NCBI GenBank assembly: GCA_001817755.1
Contig: MHIY01000003.1
Span: forward strand, 1-6,851
DNA length: 6,851 bases
DNA from: Candidatus Colwellbacteria bacterium RIFCSPLOWO2_01_FULL_48_10
GTDB taxonomy: Bacteria; Patescibacteriota; Minisyncoccia; UBA6257; Colwellbacteraceae
Direction of reading: 5' to 3'
Shown here: positions 1 to 6,500 of the stretch, one piece after another
How the letters are laid out: every line of letters starts with the position of its first letter
Numbering within the stretch: position 1 is the first letter of the stretch
Made by a program: the position numbers and the translations under genes
The notes under the pieces: generated by a model
Seen by the model: the letters and a program-made list of their open reading frames with translations, nothing else
What the model was told of the DNA's origin: nothing
Database searches by the model: none

Positions 1-567
1 CGCTCCTCCACTACCGCCACCTCCTCCTCCATAAAGAGAACTGCCACCTGATTTTCCCTGAACAGCGTCCGTTCCAGCTCCACCTCCGCCGCCAAATTCG
101 CCATTTTTACCTGCTCCACTCGTTAAACTTCCAGCTCCCTGTCCAGCTACGCCATTACTCCCAGCTGTTGATGCAGGGTCGCCACCCAATGAATTAGCGG
201 CAGATTGACCTACTTGACCAACTCCCGCTGAACCACCACCTCCACCACCAGAACCAGTTGAAGCGAAACTACCACCCCCTCCGCCACCATAAGAAGAAAG
301 AAAAGTACCAAAAGAAGAGGTGCCACCAGCAGACCCATTATTACCCGCCGTACCTCCAGTTCCACCAACTCCGACTGTTATGGAAATAGTCGCACTCAAA
401 TCAGATGCTAAAAAGACATGTTCTGTAATCGCCCCGCCCCCGCCTCCAGTACCTGCAACGCTACCTATATTACCCCCACCACCTCCACCTCCCGCACCAA
501 TCGCTACAACCCTCACAAAATTAATTCCTGCGGGCTTAGTCCAGGTTCCATTCGCAGTGAATATCTG
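1..567 (-). other. Glycine-rich C-terminal domain of the partial secreted protein
   Basis: From residue 258 the protein has the opening 'FTANGTWTKPAG...VRVVAIGAGGGG', typical of glycine-rich domains at the tips of phage tail fibres (Gly_rich_2-like, from memory). Gly runs of 5-7 residues alternate with short non-Gly stretches such as 294-300 and 305-323. By analogy with the polyglycine adhesin of phage S16 (gp38), stacked Gly-rich segments may carry variable loops that touch a ligand; that role is inference. On the plus strand the region is a C-rich run that gives a spurious proline-rich open frame. Confidence 0.65.
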
Positions 568-1338
568 CGCATCAGCTGTACTTGTGGCAACAGCCCAAGT
601 AGCATCGCCTCTTAGAAACTTCGTGGTGTCGTTGGGGGCTTTTGGAACAAAACCGTGTTTGGATGTTGAAACATTGCCTGTCGTGTTATCAGAAAGACTT
701 AGGTCTGCTTCACGAACAGTGAGAGTATTCGAGGCGCCAGAAATTGTTTTGTTGGTAAAAGTCTCTGCCCCGGCTAGAGTTGCAAGAGTTCCAGATGTCG
801 GCAGGGTTATATTTGTCGCTCCGGTTGATGTGAATGTTATTGAATTTCCGCCCGAGGTCGCGAGGGTACTGCCGTTTGCGAGAGTGAGCGTACCGGTTGT
901 GGTTGAAATGGTAAGGCCATTTACGGTTATTGGGGTTATAGCGCCAAGAGACAAGGTAATTGCCGGAGTAGTTGTTGCGTTTGCCACCGAGCCGGAAACA
1001 CCATTTGCCGAGACAACCGACACCGAGGTTACTGTTCCACTTGATGTGTTCTGCCAACTTGGAGCCGAACCGGAACCATTGCTGGTTAAAATTTGACCGG
1101 ATGTGCCTGCGCTTCCTCCGAACAGAAGCGAGCCGCTGGTTGAGATACGAAGCTTTTCACTATTATTCGTAATTACCGACAAATCAAAATTATCCGTTGT
1201 ACCAAGTGTTGCGGTTTCTAAAAATGAATTGCCGCCTTGAAGAAAGAATCCTGGAGCCGCCAAAACTGCCGCACCGCTAAAAACAATGCCGCCTACGACA
1301 AGACTAACAACTGACAAAACTATATTTTTTATCTTCAT
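1..1338 (-). CDS. Secreted fibre-like protein with glycine-rich tip (partial, C-terminus beyond the left edge)
   Basis: There are 446 visible codons, open to the left edge with no stop. The start is ATG at 1338-1336; the upstream frame soon meets a stop at 1365-1363, and the N-terminus matches that of the gene at 1915-3414. Residues 1-28 form a signal peptide (MKIK, hydrophobic core, likely cleavage near VLA/APG). Residues 27-65 are nearly identical to the paralogue. Residues 72-106 have the tail-fibre style 'GQILTSNG..GSAPSW' and 'SSGTVTSV'. Residues 140-185 are the shared stalk block starting NGLTIST. Residues 190-200 (GAETFTNKTIS) and 228-249 (HGFVPK..NDTTKFLRGD..W) recall motifs common in phage tail fibres. 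From about residue 258 a glycine-rich domain begins (FTANGTWTKPAG, then VRVVAIGAGGGG) and continues with long Gly runs to the edge. No cysteine is seen. I infer an exported, surface-exposed fibre or adhesin; the exact function is unknown. A prophage origin is possible, but the signal peptide argues for a cellular surface protein. Confidence 0.85.
   Translation of the reverse strand, partial: MKIKNIVLSVVSLVVGGIVFSGAAVLAAPGFFLQGGNSFLETATLGTTDNFDLSVITNNSEKLRISTSGSLLFGGSAGTSGQILTSNGSGSAPSWQNTSSGTVTSVSVVSANGVSGSVANATTTPAITLSLGAITPITVNGLTISTTTGTLTLANGSTLATSGGNSITFTSTGATNITLPTSGTLATLAGAETFTNKTISGASNTLTVREADLSLSDNTTGNVSTSKHGFVPKAPNDTTKFLRGDATWAVATSTADAQIFTANGTWTKPAGINFVRVVAIGAGGGGGGGNIGSVAGTGGGGGAITEHVFLASDLSATISITVGVGGTGGTAGNNGSAGGTSSFGTFLSSYGGGGGGSFASTGSGGGGGGSAGVGQVGQSAANSLGGDPASTAGSNGVAGQGAGSLTSGAGKNGEFGGGGGAGTDAVQGKSGGSSLYGGGGGGSGGA
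784..921 (-). repeat. Shared stalk block, copy 1
   Basis: This encodes residues 140-185 of the left secreted protein, from NGLTIST to LPTSGTL. It aligns without gaps to 2878-3015 of the right secreted protein; 41 of 46 residues match by eye, while many third codon positions differ. It is an old duplication or a module exchanged between paralogues. Confidence 0.85.
1144..1260 (-). repeat. Shared N-terminal anchor block, copy 1
   Basis: This encodes residues 27-65 (AAPGFFLQGGNSFLE to EKLRI). It aligns without gaps to 3223-3339: 36 of 39 residues match and about 74% of bases by hand count, so most differences are synonymous. The block sits directly after the predicted signal peptide, where a mature N-terminus that docks to the envelope would lie. 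Confidence 0.85.
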
Positions 1339-1342
1339 ATTT

Positions 1343-1355
1343 GTTACTTTGTAAC
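1343..1355. repeat. Short inverted repeat just upstream of a start codon
   Basis: A perfect 5-bp inverted repeat, GTTAC-ttt-GTAAC, ends 5 bases before the start codon at 1338. It could be an operator half-site pair or a weak leader hairpin. At this length chance is also plausible. Confidence 0.3.
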
Positions 1356-1392
1356 CGCGGATCTACGCGGACTAGACGCAGATTAACGCAGA
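1352..1392. repeat. Four tandem 10-11 bp degenerate repeats
   Basis: On the plus strand the units are TAACCGCGGA (1352-1361), TCTACGCGGA (1362-1371), CTAGACGCAGA (1372-1382) and TTAACGCAGA (1383-1392), consensus roughly NNNACGCRGA. The period is close to one DNA helical turn. The array lies in the leader between the putative promoter at 1407-1418 and the start at 1338. It could be a phased protein-binding array or a degenerate intergenic repeat; sequences of the type 'ATCTGCGT..ATCCGCG' recur in many bacterial intergenic regions as I remember them. Confidence 0.65.
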
Positions 1393-1406
1393 ATTTTTAT
1401 ATTGAT

Positions 1407-1418
1407 TTAAGTGTAACA
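1407..1418 (-). promoter_or_regulatory. Putative extended -10 promoter for the left secreted protein
   Basis: Minus-strand TGTTACACTTAA gives an extended -10 (TGT + TACACT, the hexamer at 1410-1415). It differs by one base from TGTTATACTTAA at 3418-3429, in front of the paralogous gene. No convincing -35 is seen at the usual spacing. Transcription would start near 1403, giving a leader of about 65 nt that contains the tandem repeat array. Read-through from the GIY-YIG gene 17 bp upstream is an alternative, since no terminator separates them. Confidence 0.5.
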
Positions 1419-1434
1419 GATGGAGGTGAATTCT

Positions 1435-1695
1435 TTATAAAGAATATCCAAGGCTTTTAGATATGCGCTTTTTAAGCTGTCCTAATATGCTGCCGTAATT
1501 TTTTAAAGTTGATTCTCGTAATCTAGCATCATCTTCTGAAAGATAGGCTTCATAATAAAAGATTTGCCATGGCTTCTTATCCTTTGTCACATCAACTTTG
1601 CCATAATTGTGATCTTTAATTCTCTGTCTTAGGTCAGCTGTATAGCCGATATAAATATTTTTGAATTTGTTTTTCAACAAATAGAAGTAGAACAT
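1435..1695 (-). CDS. Small stand-alone GIY-YIG nuclease-family protein
   Basis: The protein has 86 residues. The GIY-YIG core is clear: FYLL at residues 4-7 (the 'GIY' strand), YIGYT at 15-19 (the 'YIG' strand), DLRQRI at 21-26 with the expected basic residues, and H29-N30. The second half has W43..IFYYEAY at 46-51 and DARLRESTLK at 56-65, where E61 fits the metal-binding glutamate. Length and pattern match the UPF0213/YhbQ-like group of one-domain proteins. The family fold cuts or nicks DNA; the cellular role of these short members is largely unsettled. It has its own promoter with a perfect TATAAT, no Shine-Dalgarno sequence, and stop TAA. It sits between two paralogous surface-protein genes and has no visible functional link to them. 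Confidence 0.93.
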   Translation of the reverse strand: MFYFYLLKNKFKNIYIGYTADLRQRIKDHNYGKVDVTKDKKPWQIFYYEAYLSEDDARLRESTLKNYGSILGQLKKRISKSLGYSL

Positions 1696-1702
1696 AAGTT
1701 GG

Positions 1703-1711
1703 ATTATAACA
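1703..1711 (-). promoter_or_regulatory. Extended -10 promoter for the GIY-YIG gene (leaderless start)
   Basis: The minus strand reads TGTTATAAT, a perfect extended -10 with consensus hexamer TATAAT at 1703-1708. Only 7 bases (CCAACTT) separate it from the ATG at 1695, so the transcript should begin at or within a base or two of the start codon. No -35 box is evident, as expected for an extended -10 promoter. Confidence 0.75.
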
Positions 1712-1719
1712 TCCTCAAC

Positions 1720-1752
1720 AAAAAACCCAGCCAGTCCTGCGGACCAGGCGGG
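1720..1752 (-). terminator. Intrinsic terminator downstream of the 499-residue secreted protein
   Basis: On the minus strand a left arm (1752-1741, CCCGCCTGGTCC), a GCA loop and a right arm (1737-1726, GGACTGGCTGGG) form a 12-position stem with three G-U pairs and one C-C mismatch. Six U follow (1725-1720). This is a classic rho-independent terminator, 163 bases after the upstream stop codon and 8 bases before the next promoter. Confidence 0.8.
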
Positions 1753-1768
1753 GGAATTGCAATCTCTA

Positions 1769-1860
1769 CTAACTAAATCTCCCTACTCCGCTAAAGCTTC
1801 GAAGGGCGTGGCAAGTAGTTAGAAGGGATTAGTATGTTCGACAAGCTCACCATGAACTGG
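1769..1860. repeat. Intergenic palindromic element(s) in the gap 1753-1914
   Basis: The gap has no open reading frame but much local symmetry. CTAACTA (1769-1775) pairs with TAGTTAG (1816-1822). Between them lie AAGCTT (1794-1799) and the 8-bp palindrome CTTCGAAG (1797-1804). A second segment, GTTCGACAAGCTCACCATGA plus AC (1836-1857), begins GTTC and ends GAAC. Both segments ('CGCTAAAGCTTCG', 'TTCGACAAGCTCACCATGAA') resemble widespread bacterial intergenic repeats as I remember them; I could not verify this. The rest of the gap (1861-1914) shows nothing I can name. Confidence 0.45.
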
Positions 1861-1914
1861 CAAAGGCGCTATCGTTAACAAACCATCAAAAGGGGTTCTT
1901 GATAAACAACTGAA

Positions 1915-3414
1915 TTAGTCAGCTCCATAAATCCAAATTTTCGAGCCGGTTCCAAAAGCAATTGCCCCGTTGCAAAAAAATAAAAGGTTAGAAATTTGTT
2001 CCGAAGTATTATTCCAAATGACACTACCGAAAACAGGTACTCCCGCAACTGTTCCTTGATTACCCTCTACTTGGCCAGAAAACTGGCCATGTTTTCTATA
2101 CGCTGCCCAATTTACCAAATCGAGAATCATAAACCTTTCGTTAGTTGAACCTGCTCCACCTAATTCTCGCCAATAAGGTTGGGTAGATTGCGTTGACAAT
2201 GCCGAACCCGCCGTGAGTTGACTTAATCCATAATTGTTGCCTCCATCAGTATTGACCATTGCTCGCAAATCAGCAGAGGCACTTGGTGCGGTTATTTGGG
2301 CTACTATGTGTAAGTTATTTTTCGGAGTAAAGGATATATTCATGCTGCCTAGGGCGTTTGTCCAAGTGTGCGTTCCTGTCCCAGCGTCCGTAATAGCTAC
2401 AGAAATGCCATATGGTATGTCTTGTGCTAATTTGAAAGTGTTAGTCGTCTTTTCTATAACGAAATAGCCACCATTGGTACCGAGCGGCGATGGAAGTGTT
2501 CCCGTTGAGCTAACCTTAACTTTGTCCCCATTTATCAATCCATGCGCATTTGATGTAAAAATATCTGTCGCTGGGTCAACCGTGAACGTTGCGCTAGTGG
2601 TTGATGAGAATGAACCCGATGCCAATAAAGAGAATCCATCGGGCGCTTGAAAAGTTGGGTCATTGCCCGCTCCATTGGAAGTCAAAACTTGCCCTGCTGT
2701 GCCCGCGGAAGTTGCCTGAACTGTGCTTGTGCCATTTCCGATTAGGACTCCGCCATCTGTAAATGTTGTAGCTCCGGTTCCACCATTTGCTACACCGATT
2801 GTAGAACCATTCCAAACACCCGTGGTAATTGTTCCTATTGAAGCAAGTGAAGAAAGAGCCGTAACTCCTGTGTTAACTAAAGTTCCAGAAGTCGGCAAAG
2901 TAATGTTGGTTGCTCCGGTTGAAGTTAGGGTAATTGAGTTTGGACCAGAAGTTGCAAGCGTACTGCCGTTTGAGAGAGTCAATATTCCGGTAGTTGTTGA
3001 AACAGTTAGACCGTTATATGTTTTGCCAGTTAATGTGTTTGCTAAGTTTGCGTCTGTGATACAGCCTGCACAAGTTAAAGTTAATCCGCCGAAAAGAGTA
3101 GAAGCACCCGTTACGCTTAATGTTCCCCCGACTGTTGTATTGCCTGTAATATTGCCAGTCCCCACCACATGAAGTTTAGAACTGGGACTTGTGGTGCCAA
3201 TCCCCACATTGCCTCCTGTTAATATTCTTAGTTTCTCTGCATTATTTGTAATAACCCTCAGATCAAAATTATCGGTTGTGCCGAGAGTCGCGATTTCCAG
3301 GAATGAATTGCCTCCTTGCAAGAAGAAGCCAGGCGCGGCCCAAGCGATAACTCCGCTAAAAAGCGCTCCGCCCACAAACAAACTAATGATTGATAAAAAT
3401 ATTTTATTTTTCAT
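1915..3414 (-). CDS. Secreted fibre-like protein with phage-appendage-type C-terminus
   Basis: The protein has 499 residues. A signal peptide covers about 1-26 (MKNK, hydrophobic core, AWA/APG). Residues 26-64 form an anchor block shared with the gene at 1-1338. Residues 69-86 have the VGIGTTSPSSKLHV motif. Residues 112-119 hold a CxxC pair (C115, C118). Residues 134-179 are the shared stalk block. Residues 198-217 (GVWNGSTIGVANGGTGATT) and 239-248 (GTAGQVLTSNG-type) are tail-fibre style repeats. Residues 283-351 form a small domain (TSNAHGLINGDKVKV, NTFKLA, ITDAGTGTHTW) seen in many phage virion proteins. Residues 356-499 look like a globular tip (LRAMVNTDGGNNY, W..L, ending GSKIWIYGAD). It is probably exported and surface-displayed, with the tip as binding part; that role is inference. 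It has its own leaderless promoter behind the S-layer gene terminator and its own terminator. It could be described simply as a hypothetical protein. Confidence 0.9.
   Translation of the reverse strand: MKNKIFLSIISLFVGGALFSGVIAWAAPGFFLQGGNSFLEIATLGTTDNFDLRVITNNAEKLRILTGGNVGIGTTSPSSKLHVVGTGNITGNTTVGGTLSVTGASTLFGGLTLTCAGCITDANLANTLTGKTYNGLTVSTTTGILTLSNGSTLATSGPNSITLTSTGATNITLPTSGTLVNTGVTALSSLASIGTITTGVWNGSTIGVANGGTGATTFTDGGVLIGNGTSTVQATSAGTAGQVLTSNGAGNDPTFQAPDGFSLLASGSFSSTTSATFTVDPATDIFTSNAHGLINGDKVKVSSTGTLPSPLGTNGGYFVIEKTTNTFKLAQDIPYGISVAITDAGTGTHTWTNALGSMNISFTPKNNLHIVAQITAPSASADLRAMVNTDGGNNYGLSQLTAGSALSTQSTQPYWRELGGAGSTNERFMILDLVNWAAYRKHGQFSGQVEGNQGTVAGVPVFGSVIWNNTSEQISNLLFFCNGAIAFGTGSKIWIYGAD
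1918..2349 (-). other. Globular C-terminal tip domain of the 499-residue secreted protein
   Basis: Residues 356-499 differ from the repetitive stalk. They contain aromatic and charged residues (W415, W435, W467, Y439-R440), the pattern 'LRAMVNTDGGNNY' at 383-395, 'GSVIWNNTSEQISNL' at 463-477, one cysteine (C481) and the ending 'GSKIWIYG'. In phage fibres, domains with 'R.N.D.G.NY' and a terminal 'GS...LYG' act as receptor-binding tips; I recognise the pattern from memory only. Confidence 0.5.
2362..2568 (-). other. HGL/NGD-type small beta domain
   Basis: Residues 283-351 run from TDIFTSNAHGL-INGDKVKV through GTLPSPLGTNGGYFVI and NTFKLA to ITDAGTGTHTW. The same arrangement is common in phage structural proteins, often labelled 'E1 FCCH domain-containing' by automatic annotation. 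It likely acts as a spacer between stalk and tip. Confidence 0.55.
2878..3015 (-). repeat. Shared stalk block, copy 2
   Basis: This encodes residues 134-179 (NGLTVST to LPTSGTL) of the 499-residue protein, the partner of 784-921. The five amino-acid differences between copies are I/V, T/I, A/S, G/P and F/L. Confidence 0.85.
3223..3339 (-). repeat. Shared N-terminal anchor block, copy 2
   Basis: This encodes residues 26-64, the partner of 1144-1260. Three residues differ (I/T, R/S, A/S). Sequence similarity falls away right after KLRI, where this gene has the VGIGTTSP module and the other does not. Confidence 0.85.
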
Positions 3415-3417
3415 AGG

Positions 3418-3429
3418 TTAAGTATAACA
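3418..3429 (-). promoter_or_regulatory. Extended -10 promoter for the 499-residue secreted protein (leaderless start)
   Basis: The minus strand reads TGTTATACTTAA: TGT plus the near-consensus hexamer TATACT at 3421-3426. The ATG at 3414 follows after only 6 bases (TAACCT), so the predicted transcription start falls on the start codon. No Shine-Dalgarno sequence is present or possible in such a leader. Bases at the -35 distance fall inside the preceding terminator stem and do not match TTGACA. Confidence 0.75.
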
Positions 3430-3433
3430 CAAT

Positions 3434-3472
3434 AGAAAGAACCCCGACTTTTGGTCGGGGTTCGATCTTTCT
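3434..3472 (-). terminator. Intrinsic terminator of the S-layer-like gene
   Basis: A perfect 9-bp stem, AACCCCGAC (3440-3448) with GTCGGGGTT (3454-3462), closes a 5-base loop. On the minus strand it is followed by the U-rich tail UUCUUUCUAUU. A lower stem AGAAAG (3434-3439) with CTTTCT (3467-3472) can extend it past a 4-base bulge. It ends only a few bases before the next gene's extended -10. Confidence 0.85.
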
Positions 3473-3478
3473 AACGCT

Positions 3479-3501
3479 TTAGGTAATTCTCAAGTACCTA
3501 A
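3479..3501 (-). other. 3' UTR stem-loop just after the S-layer-like stop codon
   Basis: A perfect 7-bp inverted repeat, TTAGGTA (3479-3485) and TACCTAA (3495-3501), encloses a 9-base loop. It begins 2 bases after the TAA stop and lies 6 bases from the lower terminator stem. No U-tract follows, so it is more likely an mRNA 3'-end stabiliser than a terminator. Confidence 0.55.
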
Positions 3502-3503
3502 GG

Positions 3504-6500
3504 TTAGTAGCTAAGAGTTCCTCCGATAACCGGAATGCTCTTAGTAACGGTTGTGATTCCGTAGTGGACTAGGTCGTCCCAGTTAAGGTCGCCAACGGCT
3601 GCGATGTCAGCACGAAGAGTATTCGTGGTGGCTGCGCCTGTTGTGTCGCCCTTAACAACAAACGTCATAGTTGATCCGGCAGAAACTGTTTGACCAGTCT
3701 CGGTCGCGTAGTTCGTAGTAGACGAAACCAAACCGGTGTAAGCAACTGCAGAGCTATTCTGGTTGTTGGTAATAGCGTTAGCTACAGTACCACTCAAGTA
3801 GTTAGTCACGATCGTTCCGGCCAAAGTAACGGCTGAAACGGTCATTGACGTGCCACTTCCAATAGCTGAGATAACGCCACCGGCGGATGAGATTCTCTCA
3901 GTGCCAGTAGAGTCGTAGCCTCTAACAGTTACTGTGTCGCCGAGGGAGAATCCATCGGTGCTGGTAACGGTCAAAGTTACGTCGCCGCTAGTTATAGCGT
4001 CGGCTGCTTGGTTACCACGGCTAATAGCTGTCTGCGCGCCGAAGTAGACTTTACCAGTACCTGGCTGCATCGGACGGTAGTAGAGGTCATCGCTGACATC
4101 AACATCGTTAGCTGCGGCTAGAGCAGGAGTAAACGTTACCGTTGTGTCGGTGGCATCGTTGGTGAACGATACTACTTCGACTGTGGCACCGTAAGCAGCA
4201 GCGGTATCGTCATAGATTCTGACGTTTGCGCCTACTGGAATACCATTCATCGATGTTAATCCATTATCAACAAAGGTGGTCGTGGTTCCGCTTAATGCAT
4301 TGGTCGCAGTCACATAGGCCTCGGTAGCCAAAGCAGTTACCAAGTCAGTTGACTTGTAAAGGTTGGCGTTACCAGTGCTCGTTGTGTTAACTGAACCGGC
4401 GAGAGTTACTGCGACAGCATTAACAATTGCATCGTAGTAAGAGTTTGCCGCGACAGTGAATTCAAGAACGGTAGCATTAGCGCCTGCGGTTTGTGTACCG
4501 GAAGGCGATGATCCGCCCTTCGCGACAATAACTCGTGTCCTGTAGACATCCTGTTGAGTGCCTGTAGCTGAAGTAACGGTTTCTGCAATTGATGCACCCG
4601 ACTGCGCACCACGGGTTGTGACATTCGCATTCGAGGCAAGGTTCAAGGTGTGCGCACTGCCAGAAACTGCGCTGCCGTAAGCATTAACTGTTGCTTTAAC
4701 AGTCAATATCTTTGAGGTGTTCCTTGGAATCACCCAGTCGGAAGCGAGGTTGAAGGCAGCTGTGCCGTTTGACTGCGCGCTAAACGTCGCAATGGTTCCC
4801 AAAAGGGTTGAGCCATCGTAAAGCTTAACGTTTGCCAAAGAGCCAGCGAAAGATGAAGTGTCAGTGATTGTGATCGCTGATACGTTCATAGCTTCAGATG
4901 CTCCAGCGGCGAAGCTCAAGGTAGCCAAGGTTACATCGGTCTCACCCATTACAAGCTGGCCAGCAACCGGAGTTGAGGCATCAGCGGTAATAGTAAGAGT
5001 ACCGGCAGTAGCAATCGCTAGGACTTGTCCGTCACGAGTTGTTGCCGCTGCTAGTGATGCATCAGCGCTTGTGTTCACGCCTGTTGCGGCAGCGCTTGCC
5101 AACTCAAGACCCACTTCAGCAACCAAGTATTCACCAGCATCTCCTGCGCTGGTCAAGATGTCTGCGTAGGCATCAATGACGTATTGAGCGCCGGCAGCAA
5201 TCTGGACTGAAGGAGTAAGAGCAAATGTGTAGCTAACTCCCTCGGTGGTTGAAAGCGTTCCTTGGGTAGCGGCAATGGCAATGCCATTGTTCTTCAAGGT
5301 TAGGTTCTGGAAACTAGCACCGAAGTCTGACGCAGTAACTTCATCGTCATCAGCTAATACGATCTGAGTAACGTTTACTGCTTCACCGGCGCCCGCGGTA
5401 AGAACCCATGATCCAACCCTTACATTAGTTGCACCAACAACGCCAGTCGGAGTGACTGTAGATGCATCGGCAACTGATGTGTTCTTAGCTCCTGACAAAG
5501 CACCGGTCTTAACAGTCATTGTGTTGCCTGTTGCGCCAGATGGAGTCAGGTTAGTCAAAGAAACTTGACCAACTGCGTCGCCTGCTGTACCCGCAGTCAA
5601 ACTAATTACGATTGTCTGGTCTGCGACAAGATCCGTGCCATCTGCCTGCTCGATGTTAGCGCGGTATTCAAACACACCGGTTGTCCCAGCGGCGATGATT
5701 ACTGAGCTACCAAGCGAGTAAGCTTGATCGGTAGTGGCATCAACGAAGTCGGCAACTGAATCATCAGTTGTTCCAACCTGTGAACCGTTGTAGTACAGCT
5801 TACCGTCATTCAATGTAAGGTTTGACGATGCTTCATTCATTCTTACACGAACAGTTGAAACCTTGATATCTTCGCCGGCTGCCTTGTAATCAAAGCGGGC
5901 CAGAGGAATATCAGTACCACCAGAGGCAACGTTGCCTGAAGGTGAGTTGGTTGATCGTGAAACAGTAAGAGTACCGTTGTTGATGTTCGTGCCGTCTCCG
6001 GTTGAATCCGGGTCAACGACAGTAAGAGCGGCTCCAGCTAGAAGAGGAGCTGTGTCTACAGCGTAGTTGGTGTCATATGACACAAAGTCAGCGCTTGATC
6101 TAACGGTAAATTTGAATGCGCGGCCTGTGCCCTTAGCAACCTTGCCGGACAAGATCATAACTCTGTTCTGTCCTGAAGGAATTTCGTAAGGAGTCGCAAA
6201 TTCAAACGTTACTTTACTGTCAGAACCAATCTGCGCGACTGGACTAACATTTACCCCTCCAACACTAAGCACCAAGTCCTGAACAGCATCGGTAGAGATT
6301 GTTCCAACCATAGTCATAACAATTCTCTTGATCTGCATCTTCTGAGAGTTGGCTGTAGCGGTAAACCTCCATAGTTCCTGAGCAGCAGCGCTTGGATCAA
6401 TGGTGGCTGGGAAGGTTGTAGTGTTCGTCAAGTTGATGTAGCCAAGGTCAGTAATAAACGCAGTAGCTAACTCAACGCCCTTGAGCGGGAATACGCCGGC

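Noticed and set aside
710..1057. A minus-strand 115-residue frame overlapping the secreted protein gene
   Set aside because: It is out of frame with the clearly coding frame, and its product is rich in Asn, Arg and Tyr without a recognisable domain.
320..1096. A long plus-strand open frame encoding a proline- and valine-rich 258-residue product
   Set aside because: It is the antisense shadow of the Gly-rich and Thr/Ser-rich gene at 1-1338; Gly codons read backwards give proline. It has no sensible start context and no homology pattern.
1352..1392. A CRISPR array
   Set aside because: The units are 10-11 bp, directly abutting and without spacers.
2723..3172. A plus-strand open frame of 149 residues, similar in style to the one at 320-1096
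   Set aside because: It mirrors the shared stalk of the 499-residue gene. Its resemblance to the other plus-strand frame simply follows from the paralogous genes on the minus strand.
1915..3414. A diversity-generating retroelement target in the tip domain
   Set aside because: No reverse transcriptase or template repeat is visible and the C-terminus lacks an evident adenine-biased variable repeat. The two paralogues share stalks, not a template/variable pair.
4858..5169. A plus-strand open frame of 103 residues, and another at 6481-6714
   Set aside because: Both lie inside the S-layer-like gene, antisense to well-defined repeats, with low-complexity Ala/Val/Ser products.
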